Source: Terriglobia bacterium
GTDB lineage: Bacteria; Acidobacteriota; Terriglobia; JAIQFV01
Direction: 5' to 3'
Assembly: GCA_020072965.1 (NCBI GenBank)
Contig: JAIQFY010000025.1
Span: forward strand, 1-64,000
DNA: 64,000 nt
Part shown: positions 50,050 to 59,943 of the stretch, piece by piece
How positions within the stretch are numbered: the first letter of the stretch is position 1
How the letters are laid out: each line of letters begins with the position of its first letter
The notes under the pieces: model-generated
The model's database searches: none
What the model was told of the DNA's origin: nothing
The model's input: only the letters and a program-made list of their open reading frames with translations
Made by a program: the position numbers and the translations under genes

Positions 50050-51164
50050 ACAACGGGCGTGTACGTTATCAGTCTGGCAGTTTGCAATTGAAAGGGAAAA
50101 AAGGAAAGGAGCTTTGGACACTTCGGTTTTACGAAAGCAGCCTTGAGGGACAGCGCCACTATAGGCGCATTGTGGTTGGAACAAAGGCAGAATTTCCGAC
50201 CCGATTTGAGGCCCTTCGAAAGGCTGAAGCGTTTCGGTTGTCCATCAACACGGGTACAGTCCAGAGAGCCCCGGTCCTGTTCGGAGAGGTCAGTGAACGA
50301 TACCGCCAGGAGGAATTGCCGGAACGTTTTTCCACCCGAACCTCTTACATCACTTTGCTTCGAAAGTGGATTGAGCCGGTTTGGGGATCAACGCGAGTGG
50401 ATGACATTCGGGCCTTGGCAGTCGAACGATGGCTGAATCAATTGGAATTGGCGCCAAAGACCAAAACCAATATCCGGAACATGATGCATTTGCTCTTTGA
50501 AAATGCCCGACGCTGGGAGGTTGTCGAAAAGAATCCCATCGAGTTGGTCCGGCAAAGTTCAAGACGCCGTTTCACTCCGAGACGATTGACGGCGGAGGAA
50601 TTGAGAAGTTTGCTGAAAAACTTGACTGAGCCGTGTCGCACTATGGCGATTCTTGCAGCATGCCTGGGCTTGCGAATTGGCGAGATCATCGGTTTGCAGT
50701 GGGGAGACATCGATCTTCTGAGGAAAACGTTGAGCATCCGGCGCACTGTCTGGCAATACCACGTCGGGCCTGCAAAAACGGAATACTCAGAGGCGGTGTT
50801 GCCCCTGGCTGATGAACTCGTTTCCTTGCTGGAAAGCTGGCTCTCACAGGCGCACTACCGAACCACGACTGATTGGGTGTTTGCTTCCGACAAGGGAGGT
50901 CTGAGGGATGCCGATAAACTCCGCTCCAAGGTACTTCAACCGGCGGCGGTAAAAGCCAAGCTCGGAAAGATTGGCTGGCATACCCTCCGACATTCGTTCG
51001 CTACCGCCCTTGATGGCGCGGGGGCTCGCATGAAGGTTGCACAGGAGCTCATGCGCCATGCCAACATCGCGACCACGATGGATGTTTACACGGGAGTGAT
51101 GGAGAGGGACAAGCGGGAGGCGGCGGGTCAAGTGGCTAAGACGTTTTTGGGAACCGTGCAATAA
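50046..51164 (+). CDS. Tyrosine recombinase/phage-type integrase
   Basis: Catalytic contexts LGLRIGEIIGLQWGDID, WHTLRHSFAT, LMRHANIATTMDVYTGV. Confidence 0.95.
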   Translation: MNNGRVRYQSGSLQLKGKKGKELWTLRFYESSLEGQRHYRRIVVGTKAEFPTRFEALRKAEAFRLSINTGTVQRAPVLFGEVSERYRQEELPERFSTRTSYITLLRKWIEPVWGSTRVDDIRALAVERWLNQLELAPKTKTNIRNMMHLLFENARRWEVVEKNPIELVRQSSRRRFTPRRLTAEELRSLLKNLTEPCRTMAILAACLGLRIGEIIGLQWGDIDLLRKTLSIRRTVWQYHVGPAKTEYSEAVLPLADELVSLLESWLSQAHYRTTTDWVFASDKGGLRDADKLRSKVLQPAAVKAKLGKIGWHTLRHSFATALDGAGARMKVAQELMRHANIATTMDVYTGVMERDKREAAGQVAKTFLGTVQ

Positions 51165-51317
51165 GGGATGAGACAGCCGTTTCGAAAAGTGCTTTTCGTG
51201 GGATTCACCTATGGCTCTCCCATCGTTTCACCTATCGGTTGAGCATTGGTGAGTTTTTGGGGTTTTCCCGACGATTCCCAGGGGTTGAAATGGGTCTCAA
51301 TTCTTATCGAACCCTAA

Positions 51318-51345
51318 AAAAACCCCAGCCGAAGCTGGGGTTTCA
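51318..51345 (-). terminator. Intrinsic terminator downstream of tRNA-fMet
   Basis: aaccccagc-cgaa-gctggggtt hairpin, followed on the minus strand by a T run. Confidence 0.8.
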
Positions 51346-51365
51346 TTGTAACCACTTGATTAATT

Positions 51366-51442
<77 letters not shown>

Positions 51443-51505
51443 TCACTGAACTGTGCGATCAGAAACAGGATACACTTTCCCGCGAAAATTCGTCAAGGAC
51501 AAAAA

Positions 51506-51662
51506 AGTTCTCAGTTATCAGTTCTCAGTTGTCAGTAATAACATCAATCAGGAGTTCTGCGCTTCTCTTGGCGGAGGTTATTCCAAGGAAGGCCACCGGA
51601 TGAATAAGTCCACTGAGACTTGACAATGGAAAACTGAGAACTGAGAACTGGGAACTGATAAC
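51506..51662. repeat. Inverted heptamer arrays (AGTTCTC/AGTTATC ... GATAACT/GAGAACT)
   Basis: agttctcagttatcagttctcagttgtcagt and actgagaactgagaactgggaactgataact. Confidence 0.8.
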
Positions 51663-51667
51663 TTTCC

Positions 51668-52195
51668 CTACCAGCTGATGTACGCCGTGCCGTCGATGGA
51701 GGTGCCGTTGGCCCCGCTGTGGACGTCGATAATGCCCGATTCGGTCTGTCCGGGGTTGGTGACGGCGTTGTCGAAATCGACTTTCCAGCTCTGGCTGGAA
51801 TTGGTGAAGGGGTCTTTGGGGATTTCGCGGATGTATCCGGCCGTCACCAGATCATCGAGCGATTGGGGGGCCTTCTGCTTGTCGACGGTGTATTGATCGA
51901 TCAGGGAGCGCAGATTATGCAAATCGTCCTTGAGCACCGCCTCCCGGGCACGGGTAATGGATTGTCGATAACTGGGGAGGATAACAGTCGCCAGAATCAT
52001 GATGATGGAAACGACAATCAAGAGCTCCAGCAGCGTAAAACCTTGCCCCGCCGCCGTTCGGGTCCGGGGACGAGAGGGGGATGGATTCTTCAAATGGGCC
52101 CGGGAAATTACCATTGGCCTACCAATCGGAGTATTTTGTCCCGTCCAGGGCAGTGCCTTGATTCTTGGTAAAGACATCAAACACATTTTGGCCAC
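51668..52195 (-). CDS. Type II secretion/type IV pilus-like major pseudopilin (GspG-like)
   Basis: Prepilin motif GFTLLELLIVVSIIMILATVILPSYRQSITRAREAVLKDDLHNLRSLIDQYTVDKQKAPQSLDDLV. Confidence 0.88.
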   Translation of the reverse strand: MAKMCLMSLPRIKALPWTGQNTPIGRPMVISRAHLKNPSPSRPRTRTAAGQGFTLLELLIVVSIIMILATVILPSYRQSITRAREAVLKDDLHNLRSLIDQYTVDKQKAPQSLDDLVTAGYIREIPKDPFTNSSQSWKVDFDNAVTNPGQTESGIIDVHSGANGTSIDGTAYISW

Positions 52196-52595
52196 CGAAC
52201 GATGTCGAATCGGGGTCGTCCTGATAGGAGCGTAATCCCCAATCCGTATTGCCCATCATGGGGTCCTTAGGGATCCTTCGCAAAAACTTAATCTTCTTGT
52301 CGACCGTATTCATCAGCTGGACGCCGTCCACCAGAGTTTGGAGATCGGCCGGGTAACCTTCCGTGTCCAGCTTCTTTTCGATCATGTTTAGATCCGAAGC
52401 CATCTTGTACTTGTCGATGGCGTCCCTCATTTCACGCAGGGCGCGCCGGAGCTCGATCTCTCGCTCACGCTGAATTGTCACACGGGCCAGGGGAAGCGCG
52501 GCGGTGGCCAGGATCGACATGATTGTAAATGCCACAATCAGCTCGACGACTGTATATCCCTTCCGGCATTGACTCTTCGAAGATCTGTGACGCAT
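52119..52595 (-). CDS. Second pseudopilin-like protein
   Basis: KGYTVVELIVAFTIMSILATAALPLARVTIQREREIELRRALREMRDAIDKYK; ends IPKDPMMGNTDWGLRSYQDDPDS. Confidence 0.85.
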   Translation of the reverse strand: MRHRSSKSQCRKGYTVVELIVAFTIMSILATAALPLARVTIQREREIELRRALREMRDAIDKYKMASDLNMIEKKLDTEGYPADLQTLVDGVQLMNTVDKKIKFLRRIPKDPMMGNTDWGLRSYQDDPDSTSFGGQNVFDVFTKNQGTALDGTKYSDW

Positions 52596-52642
52596 TACTT
52601 TTGAACACCTTCCATCGGGGGAGGTTGTGCTTCATCCGGAGA

Positions 52643-55093
52643 TCATTTTATGACCATCTGTCCGGGTGAGGCGACTGCCGTGATACGTCCGCCATTGGGG
52701 TCCTTTGGGAACATTTGGGTAAAAGCCAGAGTCGTCTGGCCCGGAGCCACCGGATCAAAGACCAACGTCAAGACGCTTCCCGAACCGCTGACCGCAGCGA
52801 CCTCGGGAGGACGTGATAAAGTGATCACGACAGTCCCGGCATCATTGTCGGGTCGTTGAACCAGGGCAATCGGCTCGTTGTCCTTGCCCAGGAATCCCCC
52901 CTCAGAGGCGTCTTTGAGTCGCATCACCTTGGGGTCCCAAACCAGCGCAAACGTGCAGCCATAGAGATTTTGAATATTGTCCACATTGACGGTAACCATG
53001 AACGATCTCCCCATGGGGAACGAACCCGCGGGGGGGTTGATCCTGAAAATGGCGCCTGATCCCGCCGCCTGAGCTGGACCCGTTGCCTGGGCTGGGGCGG
53101 GCGAGGGCGGTGTGGGAGTTGGAACGGGTGCCTGACTGCGGGGCGGAGCTTGCCCCGGCGGGGGAGCCACGGGTGGAGCCACCGGAGGAGCGGCCGCAAC
53201 CTCCCCGAGTCGAGGTATCTTGTCCTTATATTGAATGACGGTGTCGGTCCCGACATAGAGGCCCCGGAGATTGATCTCTTCATACTGCGGCAAGCGCACA
53301 ATGTGGGGCGTCATGACGACAATAAATTCCTGGGTATTGTGCTCGGTGTGCTCACTCGAGAAAAGGAATCGAAGGATGGGGATATCCGCCAACCCGGGAA
53401 TGCCCGAAACCACCTGCCGCTCATCGTCAGAGATAATCCCGGCGAGAAGGTTCGACTCGCCTTCCTTAAGGGTAATTTCGTGTTCCACAGACCGGTTGTT
53501 AAAGATCGGTTCGAGCAAGCCGTTGAAATTCTGCTGACCCGCAATGGAAGATATTTCCACTTTCACTGTCAGTGTGATCTCACGGTCGAGATGGACTTTG
53601 GGAGTGATGTCCATATTCACGCCGACGTCCTGATATTGGAACTGGCTGAAGATGTTCCCGGCGGTAGCGCCGCCCCCGGTGAAGGGAGTAAAGCTGCCGG
53701 TCGAGATGGGCACCTTTTGCCCAATTCGGATCTTGGCCATCTTCCCGTCGGAGGCCCGCACTTGAGGATTCGAAAGCACCCGGGCTTTCGTGTCGGAGAG
53801 CAATGCCTGAGCCGTGGCCGACGGAATCACCACGCTGAAACTTCCGCCGGTTAGACGTCCCAGCCGGTTGATGGGGACCGTGCCAGGGCTCGTCGTGGTG
53901 GTGCCTCCAGTGGTGCCCCCGCCCGTGACGGTGGCACCCCCTGCCAGTTCATTGTTGAATGTGGCGGTTGTTCCCACCCCTGGACTAGCGCCGAAGACCG
54001 GGGTGATCCCGAGGTCCCGGATGCGATCCCGATCCGCTTCCATGACGGCGACGTCAACAATGACTTCGGGCCTTGACTTGTCGATGGATTGAACGATCTT
54101 TTCGGCGATAGCCACCTTATCGGGAGTATCTCGAATTATGATTGCATTCAGGGCGTTGGACTGCACGATATTTCTCAGGGAAAGCAACTGACGGAGCGCG
54201 TTTACGGTCTCGGTCAGGTCGGTGGCCGCCAGCGAATTGGAGAGATAAATCGTCTTTATGATCTGGTCCTCGTAATCCCGCCGCTTGCTCTGGTTGTCGG
54301 GGATCACCAGCAGGGTATTGGCACTCAGGGGCTTCCAGAAAGTCCTCGTCCGAATCTGCATGATTTCGAGGGCTTCCAACAACGTTACGTTATTCAATTC
54401 CACCGTGAGGCGCTCCTGGCCCTGGGCGCGTTCCCAGTCGGGATCGAAAACCACGTTGATCCCGGCCAACTTCGAGATCGTCTCGTAAACCCGTTTGCCG
54501 GTGTCCGTGAGCTTGAGCGTGAGGGGGGTGGTGACGACCGGAGAAAGTTCAACGGCGTGGGAGGGCTTAGTCTCATTCTGTTTCATCAGGCTCTGGACAT
54601 CGGAAAGTTGATTGGTGGGACTGGGATTCTCAAGGAACGCTTTGACTCGAATGTAATCATCGTGGGCCACATCGTTGGCCGGGTCGACGGTGAAAGCCAT
54701 CTCATATTCGGCCATGGCTTCGGCGTACTTGTGGGCTCTTTCAAGTTTCTGCCCGTTCTCGTAATGGACTATTCCGGCTTTCAGCCGGCAACGATCATAG
54801 TAAACCCTATACACGAGGTTATTGGGTTGCTTGTCCAATGCCTTTTTGAAATTGATCACCGCCTGGTCGAAATTCTTTGCTGCTTCCTGTTCTTTTCCCT
54901 TTCCAAACTCAGCGTCTCCGGCGCATCCCGACAGCCCGGCGGCAAGACTAACGAGGATCAGGACGGAAATCCATCTCAAGCGGTGAAATCTCACAAAAAT
55001 CGCTCCATGGGATAAGGTTTCCTGCAAGTGACTGGGATGTGCGTTGTGATATATCCTTCGATGAGAGAGCTTTAAACGTCCCGTTAACATCAA
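52643..55093 (-). CDS. Secretin (GspD/PilQ-like) with N-terminal TPR-like region and C-terminal cohesin-like domain
   Basis: Secretin motifs (EVIVDVAVMEADRDRIRDLGI; VPISTGSF; VGVNMDITPKVHLDREITLTVKVEISS; GIPGLADIPILRFLF); C-terminus FMVTVNVDNIQNLYGCTFALVWDPKVMRL. Confidence 0.9.
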   Translation of the reverse strand: MMLTGRLKLSHRRIYHNAHPSHLQETLSHGAIFVRFHRLRWISVLILVSLAAGLSGCAGDAEFGKGKEQEAAKNFDQAVINFKKALDKQPNNLVYRVYYDRCRLKAGIVHYENGQKLERAHKYAEAMAEYEMAFTVDPANDVAHDDYIRVKAFLENPSPTNQLSDVQSLMKQNETKPSHAVELSPVVTTPLTLKLTDTGKRVYETISKLAGINVVFDPDWERAQGQERLTVELNNVTLLEALEIMQIRTRTFWKPLSANTLLVIPDNQSKRRDYEDQIIKTIYLSNSLAATDLTETVNALRQLLSLRNIVQSNALNAIIIRDTPDKVAIAEKIVQSIDKSRPEVIVDVAVMEADRDRIRDLGITPVFGASPGVGTTATFNNELAGGATVTGGGTTGGTTTTSPGTVPINRLGRLTGGSFSVVIPSATAQALLSDTKARVLSNPQVRASDGKMAKIRIGQKVPISTGSFTPFTGGGATAGNIFSQFQYQDVGVNMDITPKVHLDREITLTVKVEISSIAGQQNFNGLLEPIFNNRSVEHEITLKEGESNLLAGIISDDERQVVSGIPGLADIPILRFLFSSEHTEHNTQEFIVVMTPHIVRLPQYEEINLRGLYVGTDTVIQYKDKIPRLGEVAAAPPVAPPVAPPPGQAPPRSQAPVPTPTPPSPAPAQATGPAQAAGSGAIFRINPPAGSFPMGRSFMVTVNVDNIQNLYGCTFALVWDPKVMRLKDASEGGFLGKDNEPIALVQRPDNDAGTVVITLSRPPEVAAVSGSGSVLTLVFDPVAPGQTTLAFTQMFPKDPNGGRITAVASPGQMVIK

Positions 55094-55236
55094 TTTTGAC
55101 GAAGAATATCACGGAAAAGTTTGCCTCACAACAAATTCTTTGACACTCTGAGCGGCCCCGCGCTACACTGCGAAGGCTCCCAGAAGGCGCGAAGGCGCTC
55201 ATTTTTTTGCATGTTAGGTCCAATGGGGTGAAGTTT

Positions 55237-55983
55237 ATGAAGGGTGTGGTGTTGGCGGGCGGGTTAGGAACGCGGCTCTACCCTTTAACTCGCGTAACGA
55301 ACAAGCACTTGCTGCCTGTGTACAACAAACCCATGATCTATTATCCCATTCAGACCCTGGTCGATGCGGGGATCACCGACATCATGATTGTGACGGGCGG
55401 CAACCACGCCGGTGAGTTTCTTAAGCTCCTGGGGAATGGCAAGGAGTTCGGGCTGCGGCATATTAATTACACTTACCAGGAAGGCGAGGGGGGGATTGCG
55501 CAGGCCTTGTCCCTGGCAGAATTCTTTGCCGATGGCGACTCCATTTGCGTCATCCTGGGCGATAACCTTTTGGAAAAGTCCATTCGGACCTCGTCGGTTG
55601 GTTTCCAGAAACAAAGGCAAGGGGCACGAATTCTTCTGAAGCAAGTGCCTGATCCGGGACGATTTGGAGTGGCCCAACTGGACGGCAGCCGGGTCATCGG
55701 GATCGAAGAAAAGCCCAAGGTCCCCAAATCAAATTATGCCGTGACCGGGGTTTACTTTTATGATGCGGAAGTGTTCGAGATCATTCGCACGTTAAAGCCC
55801 TCGGGGCGTGGCGAACTGGAAATCACTGATGTCAATAACGCCTACATTGCCCGGGGTACGATGGCCTACGACATCCTGGAGGGCTGGTGGACTGATGCCG
55901 GGACTTTTGAATCCCTGCTCCGGGCCAACCAACTCGTCGCACAACACCGTGTCTCCGCGGCCACGAACTCGGCCGAGTCGTGA
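55237..55983 (+). CDS. Glucose-1-phosphate thymidylyltransferase-like nucleotidyltransferase
   Basis: MKGVVLAGGLGTRLYPLTRVTNKHLLPVYNKPMIYYPIQTLVDAGITDIMIVTGG. Confidence 0.9.
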   Translation: MKGVVLAGGLGTRLYPLTRVTNKHLLPVYNKPMIYYPIQTLVDAGITDIMIVTGGNHAGEFLKLLGNGKEFGLRHINYTYQEGEGGIAQALSLAEFFADGDSICVILGDNLLEKSIRTSSVGFQKQRQGARILLKQVPDPGRFGVAQLDGSRVIGIEEKPKVPKSNYAVTGVYFYDAEVFEIIRTLKPSGRGELEITDVNNAYIARGTMAYDILEGWWTDAGTFESLLRANQLVAQHRVSAATNSAES

Positions 55984-56111
55984 AGGCCGCCCGCACGTCG
56001 CATTCCGGATTTCCGGACCTTAGTTTTTCAATCCTGGCTGCTCGGAAGACCCTTCCTTCGGCGTCTTGATGAATACCCGAGACCCCGCGCTTTCAATGAA
56101 CCCTCAGGCGC

Positions 56112-57554
56112 ATGAACTCCAGTCCCAATGTCGGCAGCATGCTCAAACGAAAGAATAGGATCACCGCAATCGTCCTGGCGCTGCTGGAAAGCGCCTTGAG
56201 CGCCTTGACCTTTGTCATTGCCTTCGGGGTCCGCCGGGCACTGCCGTTCAGGCGGGAGATTTACCCCTTGGGCGAGTACAGCAGTTTGCTGGCGGCCATT
56301 CTCATTTTATGGGCGATCATTGCGATCCTGCTGGATGCCTATCGGGTGGTAGAACGGCAGGAGAATATTGTCAGCGTCCGGAAAGCAGCTCAGCAGGTTG
56401 CCATCGGGGGCGCCCTGTTGTTTGTTCTGGTGGCTGCCCTGAAGCTGGACGTGAGCCGATCCCTCATCGGCATCTTCCTCATCATCAACCTGCTTTCCCT
56501 CTTCATCTTTCGCGTCTCCACGAAACAGCTGCGGCGGACCGTGCGCAGACGTTTTGGGGGATTCCAGTACTTCATCGTCGTCGGGACCAGCGACGAAGCC
56601 CTGGCGATCGCGCGGATGATCCACGATCATGAGGTTCTAGGGGCAAAACTCTCAGCCATTGTCCGTGTCTCGAACGGGGAGGAGAACATTCAGAAGGCCC
56701 GCGCCATCTGTCCCACGCTGAAGACGATTGAAGAACTTCCCGAGCTGGTTCATGGGCATGTCGTCGATGAAATCATCTTCGCGGTACCAAAGGACCAGTT
56801 GGGCGGTCTGGAAGAAGTTTTTCTCTTATGCGAGGAAGAAGGCGTTAAGACCAGGATCCTGTTGAATCTCTTTCCACATGTTATTTCGCGAATGCAGTTG
56901 GACTGGTTGGAATCGACGCCGCTGCTGACCTTTTCAACGGCTCCTGACAACGAATATCTCTTGTTTTTGAAACGCAGTTTTGATTTTTGCGGAGCGCTGG
57001 GGTTGGCTGTGATTTTCTCGCCGCTGATGCTGCTCGTGTTTCTCCTCATAAAGCTTACTTCGCGGGGGCCGGTGATCTTTCGTCAAACGCGATGCGGGCT
57101 GGGGGGTCGGCAATTCACGCTCTACAAGTTTCGTTCCATGGTGGAGGGGGCGGAGGCGCAGAGGCCGGAGCTCGAAGCGCTGAACGAACTGGATGGGCCT
57201 GTCTTTAAGGTTTCCAATGACCCCCGTTGCACCCCCGTGGGACGTCTTCTGCGCAAGCTCTCCATCGATGAGTTGCCGCAATTGATCAATATCCTGAGGG
57301 GGGACATGTCTTTCGTCGGACCCCGCCCCCCGCTGCCCGACGAGGTGGCGAAGTATCTTCGATGGCAGCGCCGGCGTTTGCGCATGCGTCCCGGGCTGAC
57401 CTGTCTGTGGATCCTGGAAGGCCGGAGCAATCTAAATTTCGAACGGTGGATGCAGCTGGATTTGGAGTACATCGACAACTGGTCGATCTTCCTCGATTTC
57501 AAGATCCTCCTCAAGACGATTCCGATCGTCCTCTCAATGCGCGGCGCACACTGA
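56112..57554 (+). CDS. Exopolysaccharide polyprenyl glycosylphosphotransferase (WbaP/bacterial sugar transferase family)
   Basis: KRSFDFCGALGLAVIFSPLMLLVFLLIKLTSRGPVIFRQTRCGLGGRQFTLYKFRSMVEGAE...LRKLSIDELPQLINILRGDMSFVGPRPPLPDEV. Confidence 0.93.
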   Translation: MNSSPNVGSMLKRKNRITAIVLALLESALSALTFVIAFGVRRALPFRREIYPLGEYSSLLAAILILWAIIAILLDAYRVVERQENIVSVRKAAQQVAIGGALLFVLVAALKLDVSRSLIGIFLIINLLSLFIFRVSTKQLRRTVRRRFGGFQYFIVVGTSDEALAIARMIHDHEVLGAKLSAIVRVSNGEENIQKARAICPTLKTIEELPELVHGHVVDEIIFAVPKDQLGGLEEVFLLCEEEGVKTRILLNLFPHVISRMQLDWLESTPLLTFSTAPDNEYLLFLKRSFDFCGALGLAVIFSPLMLLVFLLIKLTSRGPVIFRQTRCGLGGRQFTLYKFRSMVEGAEAQRPELEALNELDGPVFKVSNDPRCTPVGRLLRKLSIDELPQLINILRGDMSFVGPRPPLPDEVAKYLRWQRRRLRMRPGLTCLWILEGRSNLNFERWMQLDLEYIDNWSIFLDFKILLKTIPIVLSMRGAH

Positions 57555-57914
57555 ATTATCGTATTTCATCCCTCCGGCCCTCGGCCTGTTCCCGTGGAGA
57601 CGAGCCTGCCGAGACCATCGGCCCTGGGGGGAGAAGTCAGAAGTCAGAGGTCAGAGGTCAGAGGTCAGAACAATGCTACATCCTCTGTCACAGAATCTTC
57701 GAATCAACGGGTTAAGTACTTGACTTCTCATATCCGACTTCCGATGTCTGACTTCAATATCAAGAACAAAAACTCTTCGACTGACCCCGAGACCGCATTT
57801 AATTCAAATAGCTTTGTGTAGATTCAATACCGAGATTCCACGGGAATATCCTTGTCCCCTGTGATAAAATTAAGGAGCTGAAGATGGCGTAATGCCTGGA
57901 GGGAGGAAGCTTTC

Positions 57915-58625
57915 ATGTGGATTAAATCAATTCTTACATCCTGGCTGAGTTGCCTGATATGTTTTGGAATGCTCGGGGCCGTCTCAGTCTTTTCCCAGGT
58001 GGCCACTTCTCCCGTGGTGTGGCAGGATTCAAAGCTGTCCGTTCAGTTTGACAATGCCTCGATTTCGCAGGTTCTTACTGCAATCTCACGCGCCACTGGT
58101 ATCAAACTATCGGTTGACCCAAGCGTAGCCAATGTTCAGCAGAGTGTGTCTTTCAGGGGCCTCCCTCTTCGTGAAGCCATTGTAAAAGTGCTCGATGGCA
58201 GCGGAATCGATTTTATCGTTGTGGGGGCTCCTCAGTCACCTCAATCCGTCAGTCAGGTGCTCCTGCTTGGGTTTTCACCGAAGACCCCGGTGACTCCGTC
58301 GGGCGCCAGTGTCCCCGCCGCTACTGCCGGACAATTTCAGCGGCCAAATCCTTTCACACCTGCGGCCGCCCAAAATGCCAATTTCGGGCAACCCGTCGCG
58401 GAGCAGGCAGCACCCGTCCAGGCAGATCCGGGAAGTTTTCTGCCGTTTCCCGAGGCAGGGGACAATCCCAATGCGACAAATCCCCAGGCGCAACCTGCTC
58501 AGAATCCAGTCCCGCCGAATCCCTTTAATCCAAACCCGTCTGCTAACCCGACTGCTCAGCCGCCCACTCCCACGACGCCTGTGCCGGATCGACGGGTGCC
58601 GGGAACGCCCCCGGTTCGTCGGTAG
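57915..58625 (+). CDS. Exported protein with secretin/TonB N-terminal (STN)-like domain and Pro-rich C-terminus
   Basis: KLSVQFDNASISQVLTAISRATGIKLSVDPSVANVQQSVSFRGLPLREAIVKVLDGSGIDFIVVG; Pro/Asn/Gln-rich tail. Confidence 0.7.
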   Translation: MWIKSILTSWLSCLICFGMLGAVSVFSQVATSPVVWQDSKLSVQFDNASISQVLTAISRATGIKLSVDPSVANVQQSVSFRGLPLREAIVKVLDGSGIDFIVVGAPQSPQSVSQVLLLGFSPKTPVTPSGASVPAATAGQFQRPNPFTPAAAQNANFGQPVAEQAAPVQADPGSFLPFPEAGDNPNATNPQAQPAQNPVPPNPFNPNPSANPTAQPPTPTTPVPDRRVPGTPPVRR

Positions 58626-59063
58626 TGGATCTCTTGGTCTGTTTTCTTGATCGTGCGGTAGAATCAACACCGAAGCACGTCCATTGATGGGTCAGCACTG
58701 TTCGGGGTGAACTCACCTGTCTTCCAGATTTCCGTCTCGCAGTGATCCCTTTTTAACACGGAATCCGAAATCGAGGTTTACGTTGGGATGTTGAACGCTC
58801 GAAGAGTGCCGCGTAGATTAACGATGGGTTAGGCGAAGGGGCGCATTGAATGCAGTCCTTCCTCCACCATTTCCGGAGGGATGTGCGAGGGATGCAGATC
58901 GTCGGAATTAGGACCCGCTCGGTCGAGCTGGAACCAAACAGGGGTAATATGGGTGAGTTGGATATTACTCAAATCTTCCGGAGGCCGGCATAAATGAAGG
59001 GTCGGGGGCACCTCCCGAAAGATTTTTTTCAGTAAAACCGCATATTTTATTGACAATTAACTG

Positions 59064-59534
59064 ATGCAAAATGCGTTCGAAAACAAGGTGTTTGCGTTTA
59101 ACCGTGCGGCTTCCCACAACTATTTTCTCTTCGACCGGTATGAAGCGGGGATTGCCCTGCGAGGAACAGAGGTGAAATCGATCCGGGAAGGCCGGGCGAA
59201 TCTTAAGGAGAGCTACGCGCAGGTGAAGAACAATGAAGTGTGGCTGCTCAACTGTCACATCAGCCCCTATTCTCATGGAAACCAGCAGAATCATGATCCC
59301 TTGCGCGCCCGGAAATTGTTGCTTCATAAGAATGAGATTCGACGCCTGATTGGAAAAACCGTGGAACGGGGCTTCACGCTGGTCCCCCTGCAACTGTATT
59401 TGAAGAAGGGAAAGATCAAGTGTGAATTCGCATTGGCCAAGGGGAAACACACTCATGACAAGCGCGAGACCCTGCGGCGTAAAGAGTCGGATCGGGAGGC
59501 GCGCGCTGCCATGCGGCGTCGGGGAAAGAATTAG
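59064..59534 (+). CDS. smpB: SsrA-binding protein
   Basis: NRAASHNYFLFDRYEAGIALRGTEVKSIREGRANLKESYAQVKNNEVWLLNCHISPYSHGN...KCEFALAKGKHTHDKRETLRRKESDREARAAMRR. Confidence 0.96.
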   Translation: MQNAFENKVFAFNRAASHNYFLFDRYEAGIALRGTEVKSIREGRANLKESYAQVKNNEVWLLNCHISPYSHGNQQNHDPLRARKLLLHKNEIRRLIGKTVERGFTLVPLQLYLKKGKIKCEFALAKGKHTHDKRETLRRKESDREARAAMRRRGKN

Positions 59535-59943
59535 TCGCTTACCAACAGAATTTGGTCCGACAGGGGCTAAAAAACCTTTATCATTAGGAGGCCAGGAATT
59601 CGGGAAGTCAAAAACCTCCAATCCGAAATGGAGGGGATTGCCTTGCTGCGGCAGGCTTTCCATCGACGACCGATCCCCCGGCACCCTGGCTTCCTCAAAA
59701 TGTCTGGTTTTTGTTCCGGCTCGTCCGGCTTAGGTCGGGGAAAGTGAAATTCATTCAGTAATGAACTTTCAGTTGAGGCAAGACAATACCTGAAAAGACC
59801 GCGACCCGAGGAATCACTGAAACCTACAGCATGGCCCATCTTCCTTGCGGATTGATGGAAACCCTCTCACCGTTTCATCATCATCAAGAGGCGGAACTCA
59901 AAACAGTAAATTAACCGCCCATTTGATCTGGAGAAGTATACCT

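Noticed and set aside
54089-55015. 308-aa plus-strand ORF
   Set aside because: Antisense to the secretin gene with clear secretin motifs; no RBS or domain support.
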